A DNA stretch of 64,000 nucleotides from Burkholderia diffusa (GCF_001718315.1 NZ_CP013362.1:2604001-2668000), one strand, 5' to 3'. Shown: positions 29,655 to 40,051, counted from the stretch's first letter. A program made the numbers and translations. Notes: generated from the sequence alone by a model not told the origin.

Positions 29655-30155
29655 ATGGCGAAGACTGTGTCGAAACCGGCCAGCGGCGCGCTCGCGCCCT
29701 GGCTCGGCATTTCGCTGATCGTGATCCTGTTCGACCAGCTGTCGAAGATCGCGATCCTGAAAACGTTCGTGTACGGCGCGCAGCATGCGCTGACGTCGTT
29801 CTTCAACCTCGTGCTGGTGTACAACCGCGGCGCCGCCTTCGGCTTCCTGTCGACCGCGAGCGGCTGGCAGCGCTGGGCGTTCACCGCGCTCGGCGTCGGC
29901 GCGACGCTCGTGATCTGCTTCCTGCTGCGCCGCCACGGCCAGCAGCGGTTGTTCAGCCTGTCGCTCGCGCTGATCCTCGGCGGCGCGCTCGGCAACGTGA
30001 TCGACCGGCTGATCTACGGACACGTGATCGACTTTCTCGATTTCCACCTCGGCGCCTGGCACTTCCCGGCGTTCAACCTCGCCGATTCCGCAATCACGAT
30101 CGGTGCGGTGCTGCTGATCTACGACGAACTGCGTCGCGTGCGCGGCTCGCGCTGA
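29655..30155 (+). CDS. lspA: Signal peptidase II (prolipoprotein peptidase)
   Basis: The 166-aa inner-membrane aspartyl protease removes signal peptides from prolipoproteins. Four hydrophobic segments are present, and the catalytic aspartates lie in [19 protein letters not shown] and [21 protein letters not shown] is the conserved substrate-groove segment. The start is ATG 29655, just past the ileS stop; a TTG at 29649 is possible and would add two residues. The gene is coupled to ileS. Confidence 0.96.
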   Translation: MAKTVSKPASGALAPWLGISLIVILFDQLSKIAILKTFVYGAQHALTSFFNLVLVYNRGAAFGFLSTASGWQRWAFTALGVGATLVICFLLRRHGQQRLFSLSLALILGGALGNVIDRLIYGHVIDFLDFHLGAWHFPAFNLADSAITIGAVLLIYDELRRVRGSR

Positions 30156-30222
30156 GCGCGCATACTCGGTGTCGACGGCCGGCTTCGCGCCGGCCGTTCC
30201 GTTTGACCCTTGGAGGCCTGAG

Positions 30223-31434
30223 TTGGCACACGCAGAACTCGCAGGAAAACACCTCGTTCTCGGCCTGACGGGCGGCATCGCCTGCTACAAGATCGCCGAG
30301 CTCACCCGGCTGCTGACGAAGGCAGGCGCGACCGTGCAGGTCGCGATGACCGACGCCGCCACCCAGTTCATCACGCCCGTCACGATGCAGGCGCTGTCCG
30401 GCCGGCCCGTCTACACGAGCCAGTGGGACGCGCGCGTCGACAACAACATGGCGCACATCGACCTGTCGCGCGAAGCCGACGCGATCGTGATCGCGCCCGC
30501 GTCGACGGATTTCCTTGCGAAGCTCGCGCACGGGTTCGCCGACGACCTGCTGTCGACGCTGTGCGTCGCGCGCGACTGTCCGCTGCTCGTCGTGCCCGCG
30601 ATGAACCGCCAGATGTGGCAGAACCCGGCCACGCAGCGCAATGCCGCGCAACTGCGCGCGGACGGCGTGTCGGTGCTCGGCCCCGATTCGGGCGCGCAGG
30701 CGTGCGGCGAAGTCGGCGACGGCCGCATGCTCGAACCCGAGGCAATTTACGAAGCGATCGTCGCGCACTTCGCGCCGAAGGTGCTCGCGCACCGTCGCGT
30801 GCTGATCACGGCCGGCCCGACGTTCGAGCCGCTCGATCCGGTGCGCGGCCTCACGAACCGCTCGAGCGGCAAGATGGGCTTCGCGCTCGCGCGTGCCGCG
30901 CAGCAGGCCGGCGCCGACGTGCATCTCGTCGCGGGCCCGGTCGCGCTCGATACGCCGTGGGGCGTATACCGCCAGGACGTGCAGACCGCACAGCAGATGT
31001 ACGACGCAGTCATGCACGCGGTGTCCGACGCCGACATCTTCATCGCGGTGGCCGCGGTCGCCGACTGGCGTGTCGCTCAGCCGGCCGAGCACAAGATGAA
31101 GAAGACGGCCGATCACAAGATGCCCGCGCTCGCATTCGTCGAGAACCCGGACATCCTCGCGTCTGTCGCGGCGCTGCCCGATGCGCCGTTTTGCGTCGGC
31201 TTCGCGGCCGAAAGCGGCGACCTCGACGTGCATGGCGACGAGAAGCGCAAGCGCAAGAACGTACCGCTCCTGGTCGGCAATCTCGGCCCGCTGACGTTCG
31301 GCCGCGACGACAACGAAGTCGTGCTGTTCGAGGCGGCAGGCCTCACGCGCCTGCCGCGCGCACCGAAGGACGAACTCGCGCACGTGCTCGTCGCGGAAAT
31401 CGCGAAGCGCCTGCCGGACAACCGCCTGATCTGA
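30223..31434 (+). CDS. coaBC: Phosphopantothenoylcysteine decarboxylase/synthetase
   Basis: The 403-aa bifunctional enzyme has an N-terminal HFCD flavoprotein domain ([17 protein letters not shown]-like [10 protein letters not shown] and catalytic His, PAMNRQMW). The C-terminal CoaB synthetase has [20 protein letters not shown] and [11 protein letters not shown]. It makes 4'-phosphopantetheine from phosphopantothenate and cysteine in CoA synthesis. The start is an unusual TTG at 30223, chosen because GGAGG lies six bases upstream and homology begins there. dut follows about 55 bp later. Confidence 0.96.
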   Translation: MAHAELAGKHLVLGLTGGIACYKIAELTRLLTKAGATVQVAMTDAATQFITPVTMQALSGRPVYTSQWDARVDNNMAHIDLSREADAIVIAPASTDFLAKLAHGFADDLLSTLCVARDCPLLVVPAMNRQMWQNPATQRNAAQLRADGVSVLGPDSGAQACGEVGDGRMLEPEAIYEAIVAHFAPKVLAHRRVLITAGPTFEPLDPVRGLTNRSSGKMGFALARAAQQAGADVHLVAGPVALDTPWGVYRQDVQTAQQMYDAVMHAVSDADIFIAVAAVADWRVAQPAEHKMKKTADHKMPALAFVENPDILASVAALPDAPFCVGFAAESGDLDVHGDEKRKRKNVPLLVGNLGPLTFGRDDNEVVLFEAAGLTRLPRAPKDELAHVLVAEIAKRLPDNRLI

Positions 31435-31489
31435 TCACCCGCGCGGTGGCCCGTGCCGCCGCGCCTTTTCCGACCGATTCGACGACCGC

Positions 31490-31936
31490 ATGAAACTCGA
31501 TCTGAAGATTCTCGATGCGCGCATGCGCGACTACCTGCCCGCCTACGCCACCACCGGCAGCGCGGGCCTCGACCTGCGCGCGTGTCTCGACGCGCCCGTC
31601 ACGCTGCAGCCGGGCGAAACGACGCTCGTGCCGACCGGCCTCGCGATCCACCTCGCGGACCCCGGCTACGCGGCGCTGATCCTGCCGCGCTCGGGCCTCG
31701 GCCACAAGCACGGCATCGTGCTCGGCAACCTCGTTGGCCTGATCGATTCCGACTACCAGGGTCAGCTGATGATCTCGACGTGGAACCGCGGCCAGACCGA
31801 GTTCGTGCTGAACCCGTTCGAGCGGCTCGCGCAGCTCGTGATCGTGCCGGTCGTGCAGGCGCAATTCAACATTGTCGACGACTTCGCGCAGAGCGATCGC
31901 GGCGAGGGCGGCTTCGGCAGCACCGGGCGTCACTGA
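31490..31936 (+). CDS. dut: dUTP diphosphatase
   Basis: The 148-aa trimeric dUTPase carries all five family motifs in order: [46 protein letters not shown] and [12 protein letters not shown]. It hydrolyses dUTP to dUMP, keeping uracil out of DNA and feeding thymidylate synthesis. It is the last plus-strand gene of the run that starts at ribF, and the coaBC-dut pairing is also found in E. coli. Confidence 0.97.
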   Translation: MKLDLKILDARMRDYLPAYATTGSAGLDLRACLDAPVTLQPGETTLVPTGLAIHLADPGYAALILPRSGLGHKHGIVLGNLVGLIDSDYQGQLMISTWNRGQTEFVLNPFERLAQLVIVPVVQAQFNIVDDFAQSDRGEGGFGSTGRH

Positions 31937-31947
31937 ACGGCGCCATG

Positions 31948-31988
31948 AAAAACCCCAAGAGTCGGATCTATGTCCAACTCTTGGGGTT
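31948..31988 (-). terminator. Intrinsic terminator after the COG4705 gene
   Basis: AACCCCAAGAGT (31951-31962) and ACTCTTGGGGTT (31977-31988) form a perfect 12-bp stem with a 14-nt loop. The T tract is on the minus strand (31948-31952), so it chiefly serves the gene at 32027, though it also lies 12 bp past dut. Confidence 0.82.
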
Positions 31989-32026
31989 CAGTTCATTCGC
32001 GGCCCCTTTCCTTTTTCCGTTACCGC

Positions 32027-32797
32027 TCAGCGATCGGCCGTCTGCGCAACCCGCGCGGGCACGAAATCGCGTCGCCGCGCCTGCGCGATGCTCGCGTAGA
32101 TCACCATCGCGACGAGCACGCCGAGCAGCACTGCCGACGATCCCACCGTGCCGAGCGCGAGCCCGCCCTTGGCAACCGGTTTCGTCAGCAGGTCGCCGAC
32201 CGTCGCCCCGAACGGCCGCGTGAGCACGAACGCGGCCCAAAACAGCAGCACGCCCGAAATGCGCGTGAAATAGTGGGCCAGAACGATCAATGCGAGCAGG
32301 CCGCCGATCAGCAGTGCGCCGCCGCCGAAGCCGAGACCCGAGCTGTCCGCGAGAAAATCGCCGAGCGCGGTGCCCAGCGTGTTGGAGAACAGAATCGCGA
32401 TCCAGTACAGGAGTTCGACCTTGCGCGTGCGGATCAGGTCGACCGACAGCGATTCGCCGCTCAGGCGCCACACCGCGAAGATCGCCAGCAGGATCGCGAC
32501 GAGAATCGACGAGCCGGCCGCGTAGCCGAGGCCGAGCGTGCGGTCCATGAAATCGGACATCGTCGTGCCGGCGGTGCTCGTCGCGACGATCACGGCCCAG
32601 TAGATCGCCGGCCGATACTGCGTCGTTCTCAGCTGTGCGCCCAGCGTCACGAGAAAGAAACCGAACAGCAGGATCGAGCTCACCGCGTAGCCGACGTTCA
32701 ACGTCATCGACAGCAGGTCGCCGCCGGTCTCACCGAGCGTCGTCGCGCAGATCTTCATGATCCAGAATGCGAGCGTGATTTCGGGAAGTTTGTTCAT
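32027..32797 (-). CDS. COG4705-family polytopic membrane protein with fourfold internal repeat
   Basis: The 256-aa protein has about seven or eight hydrophobic segments. A short polar motif recurs four times: GETGGD (22-27), GTTMSD (77-82), GTALGD (142-147) and GATVGD (197-202), about 55-65 residues apart. This suggests two- or fourfold pseudo-symmetry with conserved membrane-embedded Asp residues, as in ion or metal transporters. Homologues are annotated only as COG4705 membrane-anchored proteins. It is monocistronic with its own terminator. The transported species, if any, is unknown. Confidence 0.82.
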   Translation of the reverse strand: MNKLPEITLAFWIMKICATTLGETGGDLLSMTLNVGYAVSSILLFGFFLVTLGAQLRTTQYRPAIYWAVIVATSTAGTTMSDFMDRTLGLGYAAGSSILVAILLAIFAVWRLSGESLSVDLIRTRKVELLYWIAILFSNTLGTALGDFLADSSGLGFGGGALLIGGLLALIVLAHYFTRISGVLLFWAAFVLTRPFGATVGDLLTKPVAKGGLALGTVGSSAVLLGVLVAMVIYASIAQARRRDFVPARVAQTADR

Positions 32798-32939
32798 TCG
32801 AACCCCTTTTGCGGATAGCGACGGGCTGGCTGCGCCAACCCGGATCGCGAACAGGTTCGAATGTAATCCGCGTCGGCTTAACGGAACCTTAGCGGCGTGG
32901 CAGCGCCGCGCAGCCTGCTGGGTCCGAAGCCACGCGTCG

Positions 32940-34319
32940 TCAACGGGCGTGCCGGTGCCGGTAGTGCAGTGCGTACGCGAGCGTCAGCAGAACGACGAAC
33001 ACGACGCCGACCACCATCGTCATCCGGAATTCGCGCGTGAACGCGGTCGTCAGCAGGATCGCGCCCACAAGCCCGGCGCCGAGCAGGCTGCCGAACGGGT
33101 GCCCCCACATCCGGAACGCGAGCGCCGGGCCGCGGTATTGCGCGCGAAAACGCAGATGCGTGACGAAAATCATCAGCCACGTGAACAGCGCGCCGAACAT
33201 CGCGATCGCCATCATCACGGTGAAGGCCGTGTCGGGCGACAGCGCGACCAGCACGGCCGCGACCGCGACGCCGCTGGTCGAGATCCACAGCGCCGCACGC
33301 GGCACGCCGTTGTTGCCGAGCCGGCCGAACACGGCCGGCGCGAGCCGCGCACGCGACAGGCTGAACATCATCCGCGTCGTCACGTAGAGCTGGCTGTTCA
33401 TCGCCGACAGCGCCGCGATCAGCAACACGAAGTTGATCACGCCGGCCGCATACGGCACGTGCGTCGCGGCCATCACCTTCACGAACGGGCTTTCGTCGGT
33501 GCCGGCCTGCGTCCAGGGCACGATCGCGAGCATCAGCGACAGCGTGAGCAGGTAGAACAGCACGAGCCGGAACACCGTCGAGCGGAACGCGCGCGTGACC
33601 GCGTGCTGCGGATCGCGCGCCTCGCCGGCCGCGATTGCGACCGCCTCGATGCTCATGTAGCTGAAGATCGCGACGATCACCGCGACCCAGGTGCCCCACG
33701 GCCCCTTCGGCATGAAGCCGTCGTGCGCGGTGTAGTTCGCAAAACCGATGCCCGAAGCCGCCGGCGCCGACCAGACGAGATACGCGCCGAGCACGATGAA
33801 CACGACGATCGCCGCGATCTTCAGCAACGAAAACGCGTATTCGACCGACCCGTACAGCGTGACGCTCGCGAGGTTCACCGCGATCAGCAGCGCGGAGAAG
33901 CCAATTACCCAGTACCAGCCGGGCACGGCCGGGAACCAGTACTTCATGAAGACGGCGATCGCGCTGATCTCGGTGCCGATCGCGAACACCACCGCGAACC
34001 AGTACGCATAGCGCACGAGAAAGCCCGCGAGCGGGCCCACGTAGTGCTCGGCGTACGCCCCGAACGAGCCGGCCGTCGGATGCGCGACCGTCATTTCGGC
34101 GAGCGCGCCCATCAGCAGCAGCGCGATCAGCGCGCCGATCGCGTACGAAACCAGCACGCTCGGCCCCGCGAGACCGATCGCGAACCCGCTGCCGAGGAAT
34201 AGCCCGGTGCCGATCGCGCCGCCAATCGCGATCATCGCCATCTGCCCCGACGTCAGCGCATGGCGCAACCCTTGTTCGCGCGCGACGATGTTGTCGAACG
34301 ACCGTTGTTGTTGTGTCAC
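32940..34319 (-). CDS. Amino-acid permease of the APC superfamily (GabP/ProY-like)
   Basis: The 459-aa protein has 12 predicted transmembrane segments. The AAT-family N-terminus is LRHALTSGQMAMIAIGGAIG followed by TGLFLGSG, the substrate-binding unwound helix 1. Helix 6 region is IFSYMSIEAVAIAAGEARDP. It imports an amino acid in symport with protons. The GTG at 34319 was chosen because GGGGAG lies ten bases upstream; an ATG nine codons earlier has no ribosome-binding site. The substrate is not clear from sequence. Confidence 0.9.
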   Translation of the reverse strand: MTQQQRSFDNIVAREQGLRHALTSGQMAMIAIGGAIGTGLFLGSGFAIGLAGPSVLVSYAIGALIALLLMGALAEMTVAHPTAGSFGAYAEHYVGPLAGFLVRYAYWFAVVFAIGTEISAIAVFMKYWFPAVPGWYWVIGFSALLIAVNLASVTLYGSVEYAFSLLKIAAIVVFIVLGAYLVWSAPAASGIGFANYTAHDGFMPKGPWGTWVAVIVAIFSYMSIEAVAIAAGEARDPQHAVTRAFRSTVFRLVLFYLLTLSLMLAIVPWTQAGTDESPFVKVMAATHVPYAAGVINFVLLIAALSAMNSQLYVTTRMMFSLSRARLAPAVFGRLGNNGVPRAALWISTSGVAVAAVLVALSPDTAFTVMMAIAMFGALFTWLMIFVTHLRFRAQYRGPALAFRMWGHPFGSLLGAGLVGAILLTTAFTREFRMTMVVGVVFVVLLTLAYALHYRHRHAR

Positions 34320-34367
34320 TGCGTTGCCACTCCCCTGCACCACCATCGCGCCGCCGGCGCCAGATAA

Positions 34368-34400
34368 AACGAAACGGCGCGGAAAACTTCCCGCGCCGTT
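34368..34400 (-). terminator. Intrinsic terminator after clpA
   Basis: AACGGCGCGG (34373-34382) and CCGCGCCGTT (34391-34400) form a 10-bp stem with an 8-nt loop. On the minus strand it is followed by TCGTTTTATC. It lies 22 bp past the clpA stop. Confidence 0.85.
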
Positions 34401-34422
34401 CGCATGAACAACGAATTATCGC

Positions 34423-36723
34423 TTACTCGACTTCGACCGTCTCTTCGTTCGGCTTGTGCGGCGGATTCGCCAGCTTGTCGAACGACAACTGCACCTTGTC
34501 GCTTTCGTCGACGTCGACCGTCACATGGCCACCGTTCACCAGCTTGCCGAACAGCAGTTCGTCGGCCAGCGCGCGACGGATCGTGTCCTGGATCAGGCGC
34601 TGCATCGGCCGCGCGCCCATCAGCGGGTCGAAGCCGTGCTTCGCGAGATGCTTGCGCAACGCGTCGGTGAAGAGCGCGTCGACCTTCTTCTCGTGCAACT
34701 GCTCCTCGAGCTGGATCAGGAACTTGTCGACCACGCGCATGATGATTTCCTCATCGAGCGAGCGGAAGCTGATGATCGCATCCAGACGGTTGCGGAACTC
34801 CGGCGTGAACAGGCGCTTGATGTCGGTCATCTCGTCGCCCGTCTCGCGGCGCGTCGTGAAGCCGATCGTCGCCTTCTGCATCGACTCGGCGCCCGCATTC
34901 GTCGTCATGATGATGATGACGTTGCGGAAATCCGCCTTGCGGCCGTTGTTGTCCGTCAGCGTGCCGTGGTCCATCACCTGCAGCAGCACGTTGAAGATGT
35001 CCGGATGCGCCTTCTCGATTTCATCGAGCAGCAGCACGCAGTGCGGCTTCTTCGTAACGGCTTCGGTCAGCAGGCCGCCCTGGTCGAACCCGACATAGCC
35101 CGGCGGCGCGCCGATCAGGCGGCTCACCGCGTGACGCTCCATGTATTCCGACATGTCGAAGCGGATCAGCTCGATGCCGAGCGTGAACGCGAGCTGGCGC
35201 GCCACTTCGGTCTTGCCGACGCCCGTCGGGCCGGAGAACAGGAACGCGCCGATCGGCTTGTCCATCTTGCCAAGGCCCGCGCGCGCCATCTTGATCGATG
35301 CGGCCAATGCGTCGATCGCCGGATCCTGGCCGAACACGACGCTCTTCAGGTCGCGATCGAGCGTCTGCAGCTTGCTGCGATCGTCCTGCGACACGCTCTG
35401 CGCCGGCACGCGCGCGATCTTGGAGATGATTTCCTCGATCTCGCTCTTGCCGATCGTCTTCTTCTGCTTCGACTTCGGCAGGATGCGCTGCGCGGCGCCC
35501 GCTTCGTCGATCACGTCGATCGCCTTGTCCGGCAGGTGACGGTCGGTGATGAAGCGAGCCGACAGCTCCGCCGCGGCCGACAGTGCGCCCGACGAATACT
35601 TGACGCCGTGATGCTCCTCGAAGCGCGATTTCAGCCCGCGCAGGATCGCGACCGTCTGCTCGACGGTCGGCTCCGTCACGTCGACCTTCTGGAAGCGCCG
35701 CGACAGCGCCGCGTCCTTTTCGAAGATGCCGCGATACTCGGTGAACGTGGTCGCGCCGATGCACTTGAGCGTGCCCGACGACAGTGCCGGCTTCAGCAGG
35801 TTCGATGCGTCGAGCGTGCCGCCCGAAGCGGCGCCCGCGCCGATCAGCGTGTGAATTTCATCGATGAACAGAATCGCGTGCGGCCGTTCCTTCAACTCCT
35901 TCAGCACCGTTTTCAGACGCTGCTCGAAGTCGCCGCGATACTTGGTGCCCGCGAGCAGCGCGCCCATGTCGAGCGAATACACCTGCGCGTTCGCGAGGAT
36001 GTCCGGCACTTCGCCGCGCGTGATGCGATACGCGAGCCCTTCGGCGATCGCGGTCTTGCCGACGCCGGCTTCGCCGACGAGCAGCGGATTGTTCTTGCGG
36101 CGGCGGCACAGCACCTGCACGACGCGCTCGACCTCCGGCTCGCGACCGATCAACGGATCGATGCGGCCGTCTTTCGCCATCTGGTTCAGGTTCTGCGTGA
36201 ACTGCGCGAGCGGGGTTTCCTTCTGCGCGTTCGAGTCTTCGCTTTCCGCGTTCGCGTCGGTCGACTTCGCGGCTTCGCCGCCGTTCGTCTTCGCGATGCC
36301 GTGCGAAATGAAATTCACGACGTCCAGGCGCGTCACGCCCTGCTGCTGCAGGTAATAGACGGCGTGCGAGTCCTTCTCGCCGAAGATCGCGACCAGCACG
36401 TTCGCGCCGGTGACTTCCTTCTTGCCGTTCGACGTCGACTGGACGTGCATGATCGCGCGCTGGATCACGCGCTGGAAACCTAGCGTCGGCTGGGTATCGA
36501 CATCGTCGGTGCCCGGGACGGTAGGCGTGTTGTCATGGATGAAATTGCGCAGGTTCTGACGCAAGTCCTCGATGTTGGCCGCGCACGCGCGCAACACCTC
36601 GGCTGCCGTCGGATTGTCCAGCAGGGCCAGCAGCAGATGCTCGACCGTAATGAACTCATGGCGCGCCTGGCGTGCTTCCATGAACGCCATGTGCAGGCTG
36701 ACTTCCAATTCCTGGGCAATCAT
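34423..36723 (-). CDS. clpA: ATP-dependent Clp protease ATP-binding subunit ClpA
   Basis: The 766-aa AAA+ unfoldase has the N-terminal Clp_N repeats ([32 protein letters not shown]). The first ATPase domain has [13 protein letters not shown] and [12 protein letters not shown]. The second has [15 protein letters not shown] and [13 protein letters not shown]. It feeds substrates to ClpP. The ATG at 36723 overlaps the clpS stop (ATGA), and GGAGGAAGC provides the ribosome-binding site; an upstream frame to 36741 lies wholly within clpS. No clpP is in the window. Confidence 0.97.
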   Translation of the reverse strand: MIAQELEVSLHMAFMEARQARHEFITVEHLLLALLDNPTAAEVLRACAANIEDLRQNLRNFIHDNTPTVPGTDDVDTQPTLGFQRVIQRAIMHVQSTSNGKKEVTGANVLVAIFGEKDSHAVYYLQQQGVTRLDVVNFISHGIAKTNGGEAAKSTDANAESEDSNAQKETPLAQFTQNLNQMAKDGRIDPLIGREPEVERVVQVLCRRRKNNPLLVGEAGVGKTAIAEGLAYRITRGEVPDILANAQVYSLDMGALLAGTKYRGDFEQRLKTVLKELKERPHAILFIDEIHTLIGAGAASGGTLDASNLLKPALSSGTLKCIGATTFTEYRGIFEKDAALSRRFQKVDVTEPTVEQTVAILRGLKSRFEEHHGVKYSSGALSAAAELSARFITDRHLPDKAIDVIDEAGAAQRILPKSKQKKTIGKSEIEEIISKIARVPAQSVSQDDRSKLQTLDRDLKSVVFGQDPAIDALAASIKMARAGLGKMDKPIGAFLFSGPTGVGKTEVARQLAFTLGIELIRFDMSEYMERHAVSRLIGAPPGYVGFDQGGLLTEAVTKKPHCVLLLDEIEKAHPDIFNVLLQVMDHGTLTDNNGRKADFRNVIIIMTTNAGAESMQKATIGFTTRRETGDEMTDIKRLFTPEFRNRLDAIISFRSLDEEIIMRVVDKFLIQLEEQLHEKKVDALFTDALRKHLAKHGFDPLMGARPMQRLIQDTIRRALADELLFGKLVNGGHVTVDVDESDKVQLSFDKLANPPHKPNEETVEVE

Positions 36724-37034
36724 GCTTCCTCCATCACGCACTGCAGCGGATGCCCGGCCTGCCGCGCATGGGTAACGACTTGCTCAACCTTGGTCGACGC
36801 GATGTCCCGCGTATAGACCCCACATACCCCTCGCCCCTCGCGATGGACCTTCAGCATGATCTGCGTGGCCGTCTCGCGATCCTTCTTGAAATACTCCTGT
36901 ACGACCATCACGACGAACTCCATCGGCGTGAAGTCGTCGTTCAGCAGCACCACCTTGTACATCGAAGGCGGCTTCAGCTTCTGCTGCTTGCGTTCCAGGA
37001 CGGTGCTGTCCTGCTTGTCCGGGATAATCGCCAT
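36720..37034 (-). CDS. clpS: ClpS, adaptor of ClpA
   Basis: The 104-aa protein carries [20 protein letters not shown], the N-degron-binding pocket region, and [20 protein letters not shown], the ClpA-contacting part. It delivers N-end-rule substrates to ClpAP. The 4-bp overlap with clpA implies coupled translation. The N-terminal tail ([20 protein letters not shown]) is of normal length. Confidence 0.97.
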   Translation of the reverse strand: MAIIPDKQDSTVLERKQQKLKPPSMYKVVLLNDDFTPMEFVVMVVQEYFKKDRETATQIMLKVHREGRGVCGVYTRDIASTKVEQVVTHARQAGHPLQCVMEEA

Positions 37035-37047
37035 ACACCCATTCTAA

Positions 37048-37400
37048 ACAACTCGGACAGGCCCGCAATCCTGCCATTACCCGACCGACCGGCCGGCGCC
37101 CTCCCTGGTTCCCGACGACTCGCGATCGTCTTCGCGCCATACGAAAGCCGGCTGCGGTGCCGGCTTTCACGCGTGGCGCGGAACACGAACCGTCAGGGGG
37201 AAACCGCACCGGACCGTCGCATCCGCATCCAGTATCCCACAAGCCGGGACGACTCGATCGCGTGTCACTCGAGCCTGGTATATGAGCCGATTATGCGACT
37301 TTTCAAGTCCGCGCGCTCGACGGCATGCTGCACAGCAAAGCCGGAGAAACCCTGAAAATGGGTTCTTTACAACGGCCCTCTAACCGTCTAAAAATTCCGC
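37048..37400. other. Non-coding interval between clpS and cspA
   Basis: No credible gene is seen in these 350 bp. The only clear structure is AAAGCCGGC (37144-37152), loop TGCGGT and GCCGGCTTT (37159-37167), a 9-bp hairpin with poor T tracts and no obvious gene to terminate. The remainder is expected to hold the clpS promoter. Confidence 0.6.
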
Positions 37401-37429
37401 TTGACACTCAAATAAAGAGCGCCAACAAT
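37401..37429 (+). promoter_or_regulatory. Strong sigma-70 promoter of cspA
   Basis: A perfect TTGACA (37401-37406) and AACAAT (37424-37429) are spaced by exactly 17 bp. A start near 37436 leaves a leader of about 147 nt before the ATG, similar to the long thermoresponsive leaders known for cspA genes. Confidence 0.75.
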
Positions 37430-37582
37430 CAAGCTGGCACTTTTTTCAACTCGCCGGTCGGCGAAATGAAAGAGGCCGAAGGTGAGCTTGTGAGGGGGGA
37501 ACGGCTGTATTTTCCGGTCGTTTAGCTTTTCGAGCGTGCTCGTGGTAAGTAGCAGCGACTGTGTGACAGGGGAAGTAGGAAA

Positions 37583-37786
37583 ATGGCAACTGGTATCGTT
37601 AAGTGGTTCAACGACGCGAAGGGCTTCGGTTTCATCACTCCCGACGAGGGCGGTGAAGATCTGTTTGCGCACTTCTCGGCCATCAACATGCAGGGCTTCA
37701 AGACCCTGAAGGAAGGCCAGAAGGTGAGCTTCGAGGTCGTTCAAGGGCCGAAGGGCAAGCAAGCGTCGAACATCCAGGCCGCGTAA
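37583..37786 (+). CDS. cspA: Cold-shock protein (CspA family)
   Basis: The 67-aa protein is a single cold-shock domain. [20 protein letters not shown] carries RNP1 (KGFGFI), and DLFAHFSAI carries RNP2. It binds single-stranded RNA or DNA and melts mRNA structure. AGGGGAAGTAGGA lies before the ATG. The long leader and strong promoter suit high, post-transcriptionally controlled expression, but nothing here shows whether this copy is cold-inducible or constitutive. Confidence 0.97.
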   Translation: MATGIVKWFNDAKGFGFITPDEGGEDLFAHFSAINMQGFKTLKEGQKVSFEVVQGPKGKQASNIQAA

Positions 37787-37807
37787 AGGCACCGGATATC
37801 AGACGAA

Positions 37808-37838
37808 GAAACCCGGCTTTGCGCCGGGTTTCTTTTTT
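37808..37838 (+). terminator. Intrinsic terminator 1 after cspA
   Basis: GAAACCCGGC (37808-37817), loop TTTGC and GCCGGGTTTC (37823-37832) are followed by six T. Confidence 0.93.
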
Positions 37839-37839
37839 C

Positions 37840-37876
37840 AGGCCGGCCACTCGTTAATTCGATTGGCCGGCCTTTT
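37840..37876 (+). terminator. Intrinsic terminator 2 after cspA
   Basis: AGGCCGGCCA (37840-37849) and TGGCCGGCCT (37864-37873) form a perfect 10-bp stem with an AT-rich 14-nt loop, followed by TTTT. It directly follows terminator 1, giving a double stop before the convergent multicopper oxidase gene. Confidence 0.8.
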
Positions 37877-37963
37877 CGTTCAATCCCGATAATTGAACAT
37901 GTATTGTCTTGTTCCACGCGCAGATGGAATCCCGTCATACGCGTGAAACATATTCAATACTGG

Positions 37964-39562
37964 TTACACGACCTTCAGCGTGCCCATCATGCCGAGATCC
38001 TCGTGTTCGAGAATATGGCAGTGAAACATGCGCTCGCCGGACATGTCTTGCATGACGAGTATCGTCACGGTCTCGCCGCTGCGCACGTTCACGGTGTCGC
38101 GCCACGCGCGGAATGGTTCTCTCGTACGCGTGCCGTCCGATGCGCGCTCGATCACCTGGAATTGCGTGCCGTGCACATGGAACGGATGATCCATGTCGGT
38201 GGCATTGCGAATCGCCCAGCGTTCGAGGTCGCCGCGGCGGCTCGTCAGCGTCGCAAGGTGCGGCGCGTAGGTCGCACCGTTGATTGTGAAGCGCATCCCG
38301 GCCGGGCGGCCATGCGCCGGGCTGTTCATCATCGCTGCCATGTCCATCTGCTCGCCGAACGCGACTTCCTTGTGCGCAACCGGTTCGCCGAGGGCGGGCA
38401 CCGCGCGCAGCGTGGCTGGCAGCGCACGGGCGGCGGCCGGCGCGAACGCGACGTCGGCAAGCGGCAGCGCCGGATCGGCCGGCAGGCTGCCGTGACCGCC
38501 GTCATGCGACATCGCCATCTTGCGGCGATCGTATTCGGCCGCCTGCAGCACCGCCCGTGACGCGCGGTCGCCAGCGCGCACCAGCAGTTCCGCGCGCTCG
38601 CCCGGCGCGAGCAGCAGCGACGTCACCGGGCGCGGCGCGTCGAACAAGCCGCCGTCGGTGCCGACCTGCTCGAATGCACGGCCGTCGTCGAACGCAACGA
38701 GCAGGTAGCGTGCGCTGCACGCGTTCCACACGCGCCAGCGCTCATCGCTCGCGACGTCGATCCGCGGCCGGCGCGCACCATTGACCAGCACGAACTGGCC
38801 TTCGCGACCGTTCATCCAGTCCATCATGTCGTTCGGCGGGATCGTGCCGTCGCGCGCGAGTTTCAGGTCTGACACGAACAGGTTGCGCTCGGGCCAGCCG
38901 GCGAGCGGATCGTCGGCGGCCCGCACGACGAACGGGCCGGCCAGCCCGCGGAACACCTGCTCGGCGGTCATCATGTGCGGATGCGGGTGATACCAATAAG
39001 TGCCGGCACTGCCCTTCGGCAGCGTGAAGCGATACACGCGCGACGCGCCCGGCGCGACGGGATCGGACGGGTTGCCGTCCTGGTTGGGCGGCACCGGCAG
39101 GCCGTGCCAGTGGATCGTCGAAGGCTGCGGCAGTTTGTTCACGAAGCGGATTTCGACCGTGTCGCCCTCGCGCACGTCGATCAGCGGGCCGACCACCGGG
39201 CCCTGCGTACCCGCACCGAACTGCCAGAACGTCGTCGGACGTGCGCCGCGCAGCATCGGACGCGCGACCGGCTGAGCGACCAGCGTCGCGCGGAACGTGC
39301 CGGGCTCGCGGCTTTCATTCGCAAGCGTGCGCAGCGATGCGAGCGGCGCGCCGGCCGGCAGCGCATCGGCCGCCGCGAGCGCGACCGGTGCCGGCTTCGC
39401 GTGCTGCGTGTGGCCCGCCATCCCCGACATGCCCGGCATGTCGTCCATCTGATCCATGCCGGCCATGCCCGCATGACCGGCATGCTGCGCCCACGCGGTG
39501 CGCGCAAACAGCGATGCCGCCGCGACGCCAATGGCGTGCGACAGGAAGGTTCTCCGAATCAT
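37964..39562 (-). CDS. Exported multicopper oxidase (CopA/CueO/bilirubin-oxidase-like)
   Basis: The 532-aa protein starts MIRRTFLSHAIGVAAASLFA, a twin-arginine-type signal ending ARTAWA. A Met/His-rich stretch follows (HAGHAGMAGMDQMDDMPGMS), typical of copper-handling proteins. Copper ligand motifs are TIHWHGLPVP, GTYWYHPHPHM, DHPFHVHGTQF and MFHCHILEHEDLGMM, covering type 1, 2 and 3 sites. It should act in the periplasm, for example as a cuprous oxidase. ATG 39562 has GAGGAA at the right distance. No other copper gene adjoins it. Confidence 0.93.
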   Translation of the reverse strand: MIRRTFLSHAIGVAAASLFARTAWAQHAGHAGMAGMDQMDDMPGMSGMAGHTQHAKPAPVALAAADALPAGAPLASLRTLANESREPGTFRATLVAQPVARPMLRGARPTTFWQFGAGTQGPVVGPLIDVREGDTVEIRFVNKLPQPSTIHWHGLPVPPNQDGNPSDPVAPGASRVYRFTLPKGSAGTYWYHPHPHMMTAEQVFRGLAGPFVVRAADDPLAGWPERNLFVSDLKLARDGTIPPNDMMDWMNGREGQFVLVNGARRPRIDVASDERWRVWNACSARYLLVAFDDGRAFEQVGTDGGLFDAPRPVTSLLLAPGERAELLVRAGDRASRAVLQAAEYDRRKMAMSHDGGHGSLPADPALPLADVAFAPAAARALPATLRAVPALGEPVAHKEVAFGEQMDMAAMMNSPAHGRPAGMRFTINGATYAPHLATLTSRRGDLERWAIRNATDMDHPFHVHGTQFQVIERASDGTRTREPFRAWRDTVNVRSGETVTILVMQDMSGERMFHCHILEHEDLGMMGTLKVV

Positions 39563-40051
39563 CAATCGTTCCTCGTTATTCATCCAGCGTCGCGCGGCCT
39601 CCGCGACACTCGCTCCGGCTGGCACGGAGAAGCGCTCGTGCGCGACGCGAATCCTGATGCCCGCGTCATCATAACCGTAGCCCCGGGCCGACGCGCGGCA
39701 GCAGCGGACGAGCGTCGATACGACGCAGGGCGGCCGGTCTGACGAACAGATCGAGTTGCAATCAGCGGGCGTCTTCGATCGTTATCGGATGTCGCAGTGC
39801 TTCATCGCATTCCCTGCGATCGGGCCGGCCGGCGGCCTTTGCGGCCCACGTTCGGGACGCGCCGTCGGCGCAATTCGCCCCGCCGCTCATTCCTCCGCCG
39901 GCATGCAGCGCGCCAATCAAGCGTGAACCGGTCAATTTTTCACGATGCGGAACAAGCCCCTGCGTTATAAAAATTCGTGGTGCATGGCACAAATTCGCTG
40001 TTTCGCGATGCCGAAAAACGTTCCGCAATACAAAATACGAGAGGTAAGCAT
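39563..40051. other. Non-coding interval upstream of the multicopper oxidase
   Basis: No supported gene is seen in these 490 bp. The first 350 bp are GC-rich like the surroundings. From about 39925 the sequence becomes markedly AT-richer, probably the regulatory region of the following small genes. Confidence 0.55.

Noticed and set aside
37144-37167. Perfect 9-bp hairpin taken as a terminator of an unseen gene.
   Set aside because: No T tract of note and no gene ends nearby; kept only as a structural remark.
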